Made by a program: the position numbers and the translations under genes. A DNA stretch of 36,167 nt from Betaproteobacteria bacterium (GTDB lineage Bacteria > Pseudomonadota > Gammaproteobacteria > Burkholderiales > Thiobacteraceae). The stretch covers positions 1-36,167 of the forward strand of contig JAHECG010000021.1 in NCBI GenBank assembly GCA_024641855.1, in the 5' to 3' direction. Position 1 is the first letter of the stretch. Each line of letters begins with the position of its first letter. The notes below the pieces were generated by a model. The model searched no databases. It was given only the letters and a program-made list of their open reading frames with translations, and had not been told where the DNA came from. Positions 16,957-25,990 of this stretch are shown in pieces.

Positions 16957-16997
16957 AAGCCCGATCCAATAATTAAAATGAAAACAGAAAAACAACC

Positions 16998-18896
16998 ATG
17001 TGCGGCATAGCCGGAATATTCGACACCCAATCCAAGCGCGAAATCGACCAAGCATTGCTCGCGCGCATGAACCAAGCGCAACACCATCGCGGCCCGGATG
17101 AAACCGGCTTGCATGCCGAGCCGGGTGTGGGGTTGGCGCATAAGCGCTTATCCATCATCGATCTCTCTTCCGGCCATCAGCCCTTATTCAACGAAGACGG
17201 AAGTGTAGTCGTGGTGTTCAATGGGGAGATCTACAATTTCGTCGAACTCATGCCCGAGCTGCAAGCGCTTGGTCATACATTCCGCACGCATTGCGATACT
17301 GAAGTCATCGTGCATGCCTGGGAACAGTGGGGCGAGAAATGCGTCGAGCGTTTTCGTGGCATGTTCGCTTTTGCTTTGTGGGATAGAAACAAACAAACCT
17401 TGTTCATGGCGCGCGACCGCATGGGCGTGAAGCCGTTGTATTACGCGCTGCTCGATGATGGACAACTGATATTTGGCTCTGAACTCAAGGTGCTGACCGC
17501 GCATCCCGGTTTGAAACGGGAAATTGATCCGTATGCGGTTGAAGACTATTTTGCTTATGGCTATGTGCCCGAGCCGCGCACCATTTATAAACAAGCACTC
17601 AAACTCCCGCCGGCGCATACGCTGACGATCAAGCGCGGTATGCAGTTGTCTCCGCCCAAGGCCTATTGGGATTTGAGGTTTGATGCCAGCAATACCTTAT
17701 CTGAAGGAGACGCCCAGCAAGAGCTTATCGACCGGCTGCGCGAATCCGTCAAAATCCGCCTGATGTCGGAAGTGCCGTTGGGGGCGTTTCTCTCCGGTGG
17801 CGTCGATTCCAGCGCCGTGGTGGCGATGATGGCCGAATTGAACAAAGAACCGGTCAACACTTGTTCCATCGCGTTTAACGACAAGGCGTACAACGAAACC
17901 GAATTTGCCAAGATGGTGGCCGACCGCTATCACACCAACCACCACGTCGAAACGGTGGATACCGACGACTACGATCTGATTGACACCTTGGCCGCGCTAT
18001 ACGATGAGCCGTACGCCGATAGCTCCGCCATCCCGACTTATCGTGTATGCCAATTAGCGAAAAAACGCGTGACGGTAGCCCTCTCCGGTGATGGCGGCGA
18101 CGAAAGCCTTGGCGGCTATCGGCGCTATCGCTGGCACATGAATGAAGAGCGTATACGTGGCCTGCTGCCGCAAAATTTACGCGGCCCACTTTTCGGTTTT
18201 CTCGGAAACATTTATCCCAAAGCCGATTGGGCGCCTAGGGTGCTGCGCGCCAAAACGACATTGCAGGCATTGGCGCGCGACTCGGTGAGCGCCTACTTTC
18301 ACAGCGTATCCACAGTTGGTGATGGTTTGCGGGCGCGTATTTTTAGCCCCGCGTTCAAGGCCAGTTTGCAGGGATATCGTGCGGTTGAAGTGCTACGCGG
18401 TCATGCAAAAAATGCGCCGGAGCATGCTTTATCTGCGATCCAATATTTGGATTTCAAAACCTATCTCGTCGGCGACATCAACACCAAAGTCGATCGCGCC
18501 AGCATGGCGCACGCACTCGAAGTGCGTGAGCCGTTGATGGATCATAAGTTCGTGGAATGGATCGCGACTCTATCGCCGAACCTCAAATTGAAGGGCCAGG
18601 AAGGAAAGTACATTTTTAAGAAAGCGCTGGAGCCGCACTTGCCGGATGACGTGCTGTATCGACCCAAGATGGGTTTTGCCGTGCCGCTGGCGCGTTGGTT
18701 CCGTGGTCCGTTGCGTGACCGCATCCGTGCGGCAGTCAAAAGTCAGGCCTTGGGCGATACTGGTTTCTTCGACATGGAAACGCTCAACCAGTTGGCTAGC
18801 GAACACATTAGCGGGATGAGTGATCACAGTACCGCACTCTGGACTGTTCTCATGTTTGATGCATTTCTGCGAACTGCGCACGCACAGCAAGCATGA
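16998..18896 (+). CDS. XrtA-associated asparagine-synthase-like amidotransferase 1
   Basis: This glutamine-hydrolysing amidotransferase of the AsnB type has a full class II glutaminase domain. Cys2 is in MCGIAG, RGPDETG is at 31-37, NGEIYN at 75-80 and DTEV at 100-103. The synthetase domain has the PP-loop SGGVDSS at 266-272 and LSGDGGDES. The 632-residue length fits the exosortase-A-associated subfamily (TIGR03108-type). It would activate a carboxylate with ATP and amidate it, perhaps a uronic acid or amino-acid group on the EPS; the true substrate is unknown. Its stop overlaps the next glycosyltransferase start by four bases. The ribosome site is weak. Confidence 0.93.
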   Translation: MCGIAGIFDTQSKREIDQALLARMNQAQHHRGPDETGLHAEPGVGLAHKRLSIIDLSSGHQPLFNEDGSVVVVFNGEIYNFVELMPELQALGHTFRTHCDTEVIVHAWEQWGEKCVERFRGMFAFALWDRNKQTLFMARDRMGVKPLYYALLDDGQLIFGSELKVLTAHPGLKREIDPYAVEDYFAYGYVPEPRTIYKQALKLPPAHTLTIKRGMQLSPPKAYWDLRFDASNTLSEGDAQQELIDRLRESVKIRLMSEVPLGAFLSGGVDSSAVVAMMAELNKEPVNTCSIAFNDKAYNETEFAKMVADRYHTNHHVETVDTDDYDLIDTLAALYDEPYADSSAIPTYRVCQLAKKRVTVALSGDGGDESLGGYRRYRWHMNEERIRGLLPQNLRGPLFGFLGNIYPKADWAPRVLRAKTTLQALARDSVSAYFHSVSTVGDGLRARIFSPAFKASLQGYRAVEVLRGHAKNAPEHALSAIQYLDFKTYLVGDINTKVDRASMAHALEVREPLMDHKFVEWIATLSPNLKLKGQEGKYIFKKALEPHLPDDVLYRPKMGFAVPLARWFRGPLRDRIRAAVKSQALGDTGFFDMETLNQLASEHISGMSDHSTALWTVLMFDAFLRTAHAQQA

Positions 18897-20056
18897 AAAT
18901 TCTCTACCACCACCGCACTCGTTCCAAGGACGGGCAGTATGTACATATCGAAGAAATGATTGATGCATTGCGCGGTCTTGGCCATGAAGTCATTGTCGTT
19001 GCGCCTGCCGCCATGGAGAAAAGCGATTTTGGTTCGGATGGCGGTTTGGTGGCTTGGATGAAGCAACATATGCCAAGCTTTATTTATGAGTTGATGGAGC
19101 TTGCATACTCGCTGCTGGCCTACCAACGTCTTTCCCGCTCGGTTCGAGAACACCAGCCGGACTGTTTGTATGAGCGCTACAACCTGTTTCAGCCGGCCGG
19201 GGTTTGGATCAAAAAACGCTATCACTTACCTTATCTGCTGGAAGTAAATGCCCCAATTTTTGCTGAGCGCGCCCACTATGACGGCATCTCGTTGCGCAGG
19301 CTAGCCCACTGGTCCGAACGTTATGCTTGGCGCAATGCGGACATCGTTTTGCCAGTTACCCAAGTGTTGGGCGATATGGTGCGGCAGGAAGGCGTTCCGC
19401 CAGAACGCATTACAGTGATACCTAATGGTATTAACGCCAATCGTTTTGTTGCAAATCCTGACACGGTAGAAGCCAAACGTGTATTGGGACTGGAAGGGCA
19501 TTTGGTGCTTGGATTCACCGGTTTCGTGCGCGATTGGCACGGCATGGATAAGGTGATCGATTTCATCGCCCAGGACGGTGCGCAATTGCAGTGCCATTTG
19601 TTAGTGGTGGGTGATGGACCCGCGCGCGACGACTTGGAGCGCCAAGCCAAACAACTAGGGGTTGCAGATCGCGTGACATTTACGGGTGTCGTGCAGCGCG
19701 ATGCTGTGGCGCGACATGTAGCGGCATTCGATATCGCCTTGCAACCGGCCGTGGTGGCCTATGCTTCGCCCTTGAAGTTGTTCGAATATCTGGCCTTGGG
19801 CCGCGCCATCGTCGCGCCACGCCAGCCCAATATTCAGGAAGTACTGCAGGATGAAGTTAACGCGCTATTATTTGATCCCGAGGATAAAGGCAGTTTAGTC
19901 GACGCTATTCGGCGGATGATGCGTGACCCTGACCTGCGTGAGCGCTTGGCGCGCAATGCGGCCGCAACCATCGATGCACAAGGCTTAACCTGGCGCGCAA
20001 ATGCGCAGCGTGTCACGCAGTTGGCGCAGGGCCTAATGTCACGGGCAGATGCATGA
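18893..20056 (+). CDS. glycosyltransferase family 4 protein
   Basis: This 387-residue GT-B enzyme opens with MKILYHHRTRSKDGQYVHIEE, with the G-x-x-x-H first loop of GT4 proteins. It has ERYNLFQPAGVWIKKRYHLPY in the acceptor domain, then VIPNGINANRF, LGFTGFVRDWHGMDKVIDFI, VVGDGPARDDLE and the donor-site segment ASPLKLFEYLALGRAIVAP. The ATGA overlap with the amidotransferase and the ATGA overlap with the next glycosyltransferase indicate one translation-coupled set of three. It probably adds one sugar of the repeat unit. It does not show the distinctive N-termini of the named PEP-CTERM sugar transferase subfamilies, so only the family is assigned. Confidence 0.9.
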   Translation: MKILYHHRTRSKDGQYVHIEEMIDALRGLGHEVIVVAPAAMEKSDFGSDGGLVAWMKQHMPSFIYELMELAYSLLAYQRLSRSVREHQPDCLYERYNLFQPAGVWIKKRYHLPYLLEVNAPIFAERAHYDGISLRRLAHWSERYAWRNADIVLPVTQVLGDMVRQEGVPPERITVIPNGINANRFVANPDTVEAKRVLGLEGHLVLGFTGFVRDWHGMDKVIDFIAQDGAQLQCHLLVVGDGPARDDLERQAKQLGVADRVTFTGVVQRDAVARHVAAFDIALQPAVVAYASPLKLFEYLALGRAIVAPRQPNIQEVLQDEVNALLFDPEDKGSLVDAIRRMMRDPDLRERLARNAAATIDAQGLTWRANAQRVTQLAQGLMSRADA

Positions 20057-21234
20057 TCAAGCTGCTTACTTTTAGCACGCTGTATCCGAGCTCGGTGAAA
20101 CCGAGCCACGGCATTTTCGTCGAGACAAGACTGCGTTACTTGCTTGCCAGTGGCGAGGTTGAATCGGTCGTCGTCGCGCCAGTACCGTGGTTTCCACTCA
20201 AGGGCGAGCGTTTCGGCGACTATGCCAAATATGCGCGCACCCCGCGAGATGAAACGCGCAATGGTATTCGCGTATTGCACCCACGCTTCCCACTGATACC
20301 CAAGCTCGGCATGACCAGCGCACCCGCATTGCTTGCCGCCGCAGCGCTACCGACACTACGCCGCTTGCTACGCGAAGGCTACGATTTCGATGTGATCGAC
20401 GCGCATTATTTCTATCCGGACGGTGTGGCCGCAGCAATTATAGCCAAACAGCTCAACAAGCCTTTTGTCATCACCGCGCGCGGCACGGACATCAATCTCA
20501 TTCCGCAATACGCCATGCCGCGAAGAATGATCCGTTGGGCGGCCAAGCGCGCAGCAAAATCCATTACCGTTTGCGAAGCACTGCGTAGCAGCATGATCGC
20601 ACTCGGCATCGAGGCTGACCGTATCGTCACGCTGCGCAACGGTGTCGACCTTGAGCGCTTTCAACCGGTCGATCGTGCGCTACAGCGCGAGAGGCTCGGA
20701 CTCCAAGGCTTTACCTTGCTTTCGGTAGGCCACCTGATCGCGCGCAAGGCGCATGAGCTGATTATTGAAGCGCTACCGTTGTTGCCCGACGTGCGCCTGC
20801 TCATCGCCGGCGATGGTCCAGAGCGCGACAATCTCACCCGACTAGCACAGCGCTTGAGCGTGGCCGATCGCGTCACCTTTCTCGGTTCGCTGCCGCAAAC
20901 CGAATTACGTAATTATTACGGTGCGGTGGATGCCTTAGTGCTCGCTTCCAGTCGCGAGGGCTGGGCAAACGTGCTACTCGAATCGATGGCGTGTGGTACG
21001 CCGGTGGTGGCAAGTAATGTTTGGGGTACGCCCGAAGTGGTAGCGGCGCCTGAGGCCGGTGTGCTGATGCCGGAACGCAGCGCGCAAGGCGTGGCTGCTG
21101 GCGTTGAGCAACTGCGCGCGCAGTATCCGGACCATGCCGCAACGCGAGCATATGCTGAGCGCTTCAGCTGGAAGGATACGACGCAAGGCCAGTTGGAATT
21201 GTTTCGGCGCATTACTCATGGGGATGAGGCATAA
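20053..21234 (+). CDS. glycosyltransferase family 4 protein
   Basis: This 393-residue GT-B glycosyltransferase has the N-terminal FSTLYPSSVKPSHGIFVETR, an acceptor-side segment DVIDAHYFYPDGVAAA, ITARGTDINLIPQY, then VTLRNGVDLERF, LLSVGHLIARKAHELII, LIAGDGPERDNL and the donor-binding SREGWANVLLESMACGTPVVAS with its conserved Glu. The four-base overlap with the upstream gene and the zero-base gap to the downstream ligase gene show tight operon packing. Proteins with this N-terminus are frequent in XrtA clusters. It probably acts on a later sugar of the repeat; donor and linkage are unknown. Confidence 0.92.
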   Translation: MIKLLTFSTLYPSSVKPSHGIFVETRLRYLLASGEVESVVVAPVPWFPLKGERFGDYAKYARTPRDETRNGIRVLHPRFPLIPKLGMTSAPALLAAAALPTLRRLLREGYDFDVIDAHYFYPDGVAAAIIAKQLNKPFVITARGTDINLIPQYAMPRRMIRWAAKRAAKSITVCEALRSSMIALGIEADRIVTLRNGVDLERFQPVDRALQRERLGLQGFTLLSVGHLIARKAHELIIEALPLLPDVRLLIAGDGPERDNLTRLAQRLSVADRVTFLGSLPQTELRNYYGAVDALVLASSREGWANVLLESMACGTPVVASNVWGTPEVVAAPEAGVLMPERSAQGVAAGVEQLRAQYPDHAATRAYAERFSWKDTTQGQLELFRRITHGDEA

Positions 21235-22491
21235 ATGCGCGACATCGCCCTGTTTATCATCGTTTTCTTTTTCCTGTTCAAGGCGCTGTCGCGGCCACAT
21301 ATCGGCGTATACCTATGGACGTGGCTTAGTTTGATGAATCCGCATCGTTTGACTTGGGGTATGGCGTTTACTTTTCCGTTTGCGCAGGTGATTGGCATTG
21401 GAACTTTAATCGGCATGTTATTCAGCAAGGAACCGAAGCGCATGGTGTGGTCGCGCGAAGTTGTGTTGGTACTGGTGTTCGTGATCTGGATGTGCTTGAC
21501 CACGCTGTTTGCATTTAATCGAGATAGTGCGTTTGAATATTTGATTCGGGTGATCAAAATCGAAGTCTTTTTTTTAGTGACGATTTTATTGATGACGGAT
21601 CGTAAAAAAATCGATGTGCTGATTTGGGTCTCAATATTGTCTCTTGGATATTATGGCGTCAAAGGAGGTCTCTTCACCATTCTCAGCGGTGGTAGCAGCC
21701 GAGTCTATGGTCCGGCGGATTCCTTTATCGGCGAGAACAACGCCTTGGCCTTGGCGCTGACAATGACCGTTCCGCTAATGGTCTATCTGCTGTTGCAAGA
21801 AACCAGGAAATGGTGGCGTTTAGGTCTGGGGGGGGCAATTTTTCTTTGCGCGATTTCCATTGTGGGTAGCCAATCGCGCGGTGCTTTGCTTGGTGTGCTG
21901 GCCATGGGCGGTTTTTTATGGCTGAAAAGTCGACGTAAAGCGATGATCGGTATCGTGGTGTTGCTTGCGGCGGTTGCGATTTTGGTTCTAATGCCGGAAT
22001 CCTGGTGGCAGCGCATGGGTACCATCAATAACTATTCTGAAGACAGTTCTGCTTTGGGCCGTATCAATGCCTGGTGGACGGCGTGGAATGTCGCAACCAG
22101 CAATTTATTTGGCGGCGGTTTCAAAATGTTTACTCGGGAAACATTTTTGGCGTATGCGCCAAATCCCCTGGATAGTCATGATGCCCACAGTATTTACTTT
22201 CAGGTATTGGGGGAGCATGGGTTTGTCGGGTTGTTTTTGTTCTTGATGATCTTGGGTTTGTCGTGGTTGCGGTGTGGCGAAATCATCAAGTTAAGTCGGC
22301 GCGATCCGGATTTGAAATGGGCGGCCGATTTGGCGGCCATGCTGCAAGTCAGTTTGATTGGTTATATGGTCAGTGGCGCTTTTCTGGGTCTGGCTTACTA
22401 TGATTATTATTATCATTTAATCGCTATTATGGTCGTGACTTGGAGTTTGGTGCGACCGCCCCCTCGCCACTCAAGGCGTTGGGGTCAATGA
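21235..22491 (+). CDS. XrtA-associated O-glycosylation ligase / Wzy-like polymerase
   Basis: This 418-residue polytopic membrane protein has about ten to twelve helices and belongs to the O-antigen ligase/Wzy_C superfamily, subfamily TIGR03097 (putative O-glycosylation ligase, exosortase A-associated). Visible marks are the N-terminal PHIGVYLWTWLSLMNPHRL, the periplasmic-loop segment IVGSQSRGALLG, and the large loop with NPLDSHDAHSIYFQVLGEHG, where the conserved His is expected. It would polymerise repeats or transfer glycan to protein. The start ATG directly follows the upstream stop (TAAATG) with GATGAGG as ribosome site. It ends the plus-strand block and converges with the next gene one base away. 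Confidence 0.9.
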   Translation: MRDIALFIIVFFFLFKALSRPHIGVYLWTWLSLMNPHRLTWGMAFTFPFAQVIGIGTLIGMLFSKEPKRMVWSREVVLVLVFVIWMCLTTLFAFNRDSAFEYLIRVIKIEVFFLVTILLMTDRKKIDVLIWVSILSLGYYGVKGGLFTILSGGSSRVYGPADSFIGENNALALALTMTVPLMVYLLLQETRKWWRLGLGGAIFLCAISIVGSQSRGALLGVLAMGGFLWLKSRRKAMIGIVVLLAAVAILVLMPESWWQRMGTINNYSEDSSALGRINAWWTAWNVATSNLFGGGFKMFTRETFLAYAPNPLDSHDAHSIYFQVLGEHGFVGLFLFLMILGLSWLRCGEIIKLSRRDPDLKWAADLAAMLQVSLIGYMVSGAFLGLAYYDYYYHLIAIMVVTWSLVRPPPRHSRRWGQ

Positions 22492-22492
22492 G

Positions 22493-24280
22493 TTACTTGC
22501 CATGCTGAGCCAGCCATTCCTCCAGAATTGCGATTACCCAGAGCATTTTGCCGAAATACGAAGCGTGTTCGGTGCGGTGCTGTTCGCGCAATCGGTCGAT
22601 GTAAGCAGCTTGCAGCCAGCCGCGCTTCTTGAAATCGCTCAGTCGGTCATCAATGCGCTCCCGCAACGGCGCATGGTCGCGCGCCCAGACGCCGAAGGGT
22701 AAGCCAAATCCATGCTTGCTTTTGTTGATGATTTCAGCGGGCAAAAAGTCCTTCAGCGCGGTTTTGAAAAACCAGCGCAAGTAAAAGCCACGCACTTTCC
22801 AATCCGGCGGCACTTCGCCCGAGAAATTCACCATGGCGTCATCCAGCAGGGGGTAACGCACCTCGATGCCGGCGGCTTCGGTCATGCCGTTCACTTTGCG
22901 CAAATCGCTATCGGCGATGGTAAATTTCATGTCCAGATGCATCATGCGGTTGATGTAAGAACTCGAATCGGTTCGCGCGTAAACCTCACGTAGCGCTTCT
23001 GTAGGCACATTCAGGTCAATCTGTGCCAGAAACTCCGGGGTAAACATTTCCGCCATGGGTTGGCGGAAAATATAGTTATAGGATTCCAACCGATCCGGCA
23101 ACGGGATGTTGGCTTGGCGGATGTAGCTTTGCAGTTTGCGCGTGGGCGAAATCTGGTTCAAACCCGGCAGGTGCGACACTGGTTCAATTAGCCCCTTGCG
23201 CAATAATTCGGGCAACTGATGATAGATTTCAAATATCTTCTGTTTGGCATATCGTGTGTTGCCGCCGAATAATTCGTCACCACCATCGCCAGCCAGCATG
23301 ACCTTAAAGCCATCGTCTCGTGCCAGCTTGGCGCAGTAGTAAGTAGGCACCGCCGATTCATTGGCGAACGGCTCGTCATAATGTGCAGCGATGATGGGTA
23401 TGGCTGCCAATACGTCATCCGGCGTCAAATAGTACTCGCGCATATCCAAGCCGAAATGTTTACCGGCAAGGCGAGCGTATTCCATTTCATCGAAGCCCTC
23501 AGCGGAAAAACCAATCGAATAGGTGCGTACCGGGGTATTTTGCGTTTTCGACAAAATGCCCGCAACAGTTGAACTATCCGTTCCGCCGGAAAGGAAGGCC
23601 GCGACATCTTCATCGCCGCGCGCGCGCGATATTCCCTTACGCAGAATTTGCTTGAATCGACCGGACATCGCGTCAAAATCGCTACGCGCCTTATCGCGAT
23701 AATGCAAATGCCAATAAAAGTCGCGCGTGACCTGGCCATTTTCAAACAAGGCATATTGACCCGGTAGCAATTTTTCCACATCCTGAAAAATGGTGCGTGG
23801 CGCGGGGATGTTGTAAAAGTAGAAGTAATGAAATAGGCTTTGCAGATCGATATCTGTTTGCACGGCGGGGTGCGCCGCAACGTGGTCGGCGCGATTGGCG
23901 AAAACCAAACCATTTTGGCTAACGGAAAACGCCATGGCATGCACGCCTACACGATCGATCGCCAAAAGTGCGCGCTGTGCTTGAGTGTCGAGGATTGCCA
24001 CCGCAAAAGTGCCATGGATGTGCGTTAGTGCATCAACCCCGAACTGCTTCCATAAACTCAAAATATGCATTGCCGGTTCGGCTGAGGAAGTTGCGGTATC
24101 CGAGAAATGAGGGCGACCTGATAGAGCAATGACCAATGCGCCATCCTGCGCAAGATTGTCGTTGTGATCACAGGCACTGGACCAGCCTGCACCGTGCAAT
24201 TCAGGATTACCGCCGAGCCAGGAGTGCGTTTGCGCAGTGTGCAAGGTCGGATGTCCTAGACACCCAAAAAGAGTCCGCAT
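22493..24280 (-). CDS. asparagine-synthase-like protein with degenerate glutaminase domain
   Basis: The C-terminal half is a good AsnB-type ATP-pyrophosphatase domain, with PP-loop SGGTDSS at 231-237 and LAGDGGDELFGGNTRYAK. The N-terminal half is recognisably class II glutaminase in shape but has lost its key residues. The start reads MRTLFGCLG, with Arg where the nucleophile Cys2 should be. There is no RGPD, and the NGEIYN equivalent reads LSGRPHF. It probably cannot hydrolyse glutamine and may use ammonia or catalyse a different adenylation-type ligation. I chose the ATG at 24280; a TTG four codons earlier also lacks the Cys. It is 596 residues, on the opposite strand to and convergent with the ligase gene. 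Confidence 0.88.
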   Translation of the reverse strand: MRTLFGCLGHPTLHTAQTHSWLGGNPELHGAGWSSACDHNDNLAQDGALVIALSGRPHFSDTATSSAEPAMHILSLWKQFGVDALTHIHGTFAVAILDTQAQRALLAIDRVGVHAMAFSVSQNGLVFANRADHVAAHPAVQTDIDLQSLFHYFYFYNIPAPRTIFQDVEKLLPGQYALFENGQVTRDFYWHLHYRDKARSDFDAMSGRFKQILRKGISRARGDEDVAAFLSGGTDSSTVAGILSKTQNTPVRTYSIGFSAEGFDEMEYARLAGKHFGLDMREYYLTPDDVLAAIPIIAAHYDEPFANESAVPTYYCAKLARDDGFKVMLAGDGGDELFGGNTRYAKQKIFEIYHQLPELLRKGLIEPVSHLPGLNQISPTRKLQSYIRQANIPLPDRLESYNYIFRQPMAEMFTPEFLAQIDLNVPTEALREVYARTDSSSYINRMMHLDMKFTIADSDLRKVNGMTEAAGIEVRYPLLDDAMVNFSGEVPPDWKVRGFYLRWFFKTALKDFLPAEIINKSKHGFGLPFGVWARDHAPLRERIDDRLSDFKKRGWLQAAYIDRLREQHRTEHASYFGKMLWVIAILEEWLAQHGK

Positions 24281-24609
24281 ATCGTCTTTCAATGGAAAAC
24301 GGGTACAGCATTTGCTGCCAGTATCTTACCGGAAAAAGATGCTTACGCCTGTGGAATAAGCGAAGCTGGCATCACTCATATACGGCAACATGCCGCTGTG
24401 ATGAGGGTGTGAGTCGGCGGTTGAGAGTTTTCCCTTCAATCGGATAGACAGTCATCAGGCTGGACATCAAAGCTAAGCGATAGCATTGAACCGGAATCGA
24501 GGCAGGATGTTCGCCAGTCAACCGGGCATGTGCCGGTCTGCGCGCACCTTATGAGGTGACAACGGAAACATCCAAAAACAATCGGCTTGGCGCGCCCTCT
24601 TTTGTTAGG
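24281..24609. other. intergenic region upstream of second amidotransferase
   Basis: This 329-base stretch separates the TPR gene and the amidotransferase gene, both on the minus strand. No convincing ORF is seen. It contains a sigma-54-like box on the minus strand (24501-24516) and two tiny hairpins on adjacent sequence (arms ACCGG/CCGGT near 24520-24538 and CACCT/AGGTG near 24545-24558). It probably carries the promoter and leader of the amidotransferase gene. No known riboswitch is recognised. Confidence 0.5.
24501..24516 (-). promoter_or_regulatory. weak sigma-54-like promoter candidate
   Basis: On the minus strand this reads TGGCGAACATCCTGCC, with GG and GC exactly ten bases apart. The -12 element is CTGC rather than TTGC. 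A start near 24490 would leave a leader of about 210 bases before the amidotransferase ATG, which is long. It is listed because the main EPS operon also has a sigma-54-type site. Confidence 0.3.
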
Positions 24610-25533
24610 CTACTCAGCGCAAAATCGACAGAACGGGTTGTCTTTCTTCCCTGTGATTCTCTTCTGTTCAGGAGGCGGTGTCTTCACCTCAGCGCTTTTT
24701 TCGGCACTCAGCTCGGGTTCTTTCAAGCTCGCCGGATCTTCTTGGCCGATTTGCTCGGCTTTGTTTTCTTTTTGGAGGTCGGGGTAAGGTTCCGGATGGG
24801 GTAACTTACCACCCAGCTCAAGATAACGACGTGCGAGCGCTTTGCTGTTTGGTAAATGCTTTAAGCCCTCAGTAATGTGTACCAGCGCCTCGGATTTTTT
24901 TCCAAGCTGAGCCAAGGTGTCGGCAAGATTGATGTAGGCAATACGTTCTCGGGGGTTAAGCTGAAGCGCCATTAAAAAAGCGTTAATTGCCGACGCAGTT
25001 TCTTTCATTAAAAGATAGCCAGTACCCATCGTGACATAAACATGGGATAAATAGGGCCAGTTTTGCGGCCTAAATTCTGGATGATCAATGACGTATTTTG
25101 AACCACTCATTGCGTATTCGGCCAGCTCTCGGCGTTTCTTCGCATTCGCCTCCTGAAAAGCCCGATTGCGTACCACTTCCCCCCAACAGTAATGGTGAAA
25201 TGAAAATACGCCTTTGGCGATGTTGTTTTCCGGTAGATCCAGTAAAGAGCTACCCTGCAGCTGGACGTACCATATGCCCTTCCCTAAACTTGGATTATCA
25301 TTATGCAGTTTTTGGTGGCGCAATATTAAGGCGCAAACGGGCTCCATGGCGGCGAGGTCATTGATGCCCACGGGTGGTTGACCATGTAGTTGGGCGCCAA
25401 CGATGTCCAGCCGCGACTTTATTATCTGGTCACTAGCAACATCCTTGGCAAGGAGCACAGGAGAAATTACGCACAATGGAAAGATCAAGAATAGATGCAA
25501 TTGCTTGCGAAAATTTCTAAGCATTTGAGACAT
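24610..25533 (-). CDS. secreted TPR-containing protein of unknown function
   Basis: The protein has a signal peptide (hydrophobic HLFLIFPLCVISPVLLAKD near residues 13-31). The N-terminal domain is not recognised (about 35-135; contains AMEPVCALILRH and FHHYCWGEVVRNRAF). It is followed by two to three TPR-like helix pairs (about 160-230; INAFLMALQLNPRERIAYIN and ALVHITEGLKHLPNSKALA). The charged Glu/Lys/Pro tail ends in NPFCRFCAE, a C-x-x-C motif. The start at 25533 is preferred because GGAG lies eight bases upstream; an ATG at 25539 is also possible. It is probably periplasmic and may serve EPS assembly as a scaffold, inferred from location only. Confidence 0.75.
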   Translation of the reverse strand: MSQMLRNFRKQLHLFLIFPLCVISPVLLAKDVASDQIIKSRLDIVGAQLHGQPPVGINDLAAMEPVCALILRHQKLHNDNPSLGKGIWYVQLQGSSLLDLPENNIAKGVFSFHHYCWGEVVRNRAFQEANAKKRRELAEYAMSGSKYVIDHPEFRPQNWPYLSHVYVTMGTGYLLMKETASAINAFLMALQLNPRERIAYINLADTLAQLGKKSEALVHITEGLKHLPNSKALARRYLELGGKLPHPEPYPDLQKENKAEQIGQEDPASLKEPELSAEKSAEVKTPPPEQKRITGKKDNPFCRFCAE

Positions 25534-25539
25534 TTGCAT

Positions 25540-25990
25540 TTCTCCATGGATTAGGCCTAATTATGCTGAGATATACGGTGAGGAACAAGTCGCGTTGGTT
25601 TTGTTGATTGGACGGTTTAGTGTCGGCAAGGTTTAATAATCTGTCTCGCTATTGATTCCGGCCGACCCCGCACATGATCAACAAACTGTGCCGTGAGTGC
25701 AATGCGGATGGGGACTATCGGGGCATTGGCCTGACCTGAACCGCAGTGTAACCACTTACATTGCATATTGTTTCATAACCAACAGGCTTGTCAAACTGGA
25801 TCCCCCAGTACGTATTGGTAAATGCAGGCAGATTAAACTCTGCGCCTAAGTCGAATCAAAAGAGCTCCTCAAAGAACACGGCTGTGCTCGTGTTGTTATA
25901 AAATACGCATCCCGGATGATTTTAAATGAATATGGTTCTCAATTGGTGTCGCCTGCGGGCACTTGGAATATCCTTGAAAGTTTTTAGAAG
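25540..25990. other. 451-base divergent intergenic region
   Basis: This lies between the minus-strand TPR gene and the plus-strand glycosyltransferase-like gene. No ORF with a ribosome site, no tRNA-like structure and no clear repeat was found. Base composition is uneven, with a GC-richer part near 25670-25740 and AT-richer flanks, so it may contain remnants of lost DNA. It must hold the promoters of both flanking genes, but none can be assigned with confidence. Confidence 0.5.

Larger units (their letters stand above)
16642..16997. other. repeat-rich intergenic region inside the EPS operon
   Basis: This 356-base stretch between stp2 and the amidotransferase gene has no credible gene. It carries two small palindromes at 16696-16720, a composite inverted element at 16770-16864, and a second copy of the GC-rich palindrome at 16917-16956. 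It lies between same-strand EPS genes, so it may affect RNA stability or transcription of the downstream half of the operon. Confidence 0.75.

Noticed and set aside
16642-16997. CRISPR array suggested by repeated GC-rich units
   Set aside because: The units are palindromic, unequally spaced, in inverted orientation and lack regular spacers; they are REP-like.
16738-17010. 90-codon plus-strand frame over the repeat region before the amidotransferase gene
   Set aside because: It is made of GC-rich repeat sequence with low-complexity Pro/Gly/Arg content, lacks a ribosome site and runs into the true gene in another frame.
24281-24609. Possible c-di-GMP or other riboswitch upstream of the second amidotransferase
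   Set aside because: Small hairpins are present, but none of the conserved core sequences of known riboswitches could be identified on either strand.
25540-25990. Possible insertion-sequence remnant in the divergent gap
   Set aside because: Some stretches looked like IS ends, but no inverted-repeat pair, target duplication or transposase fragment could be shown.
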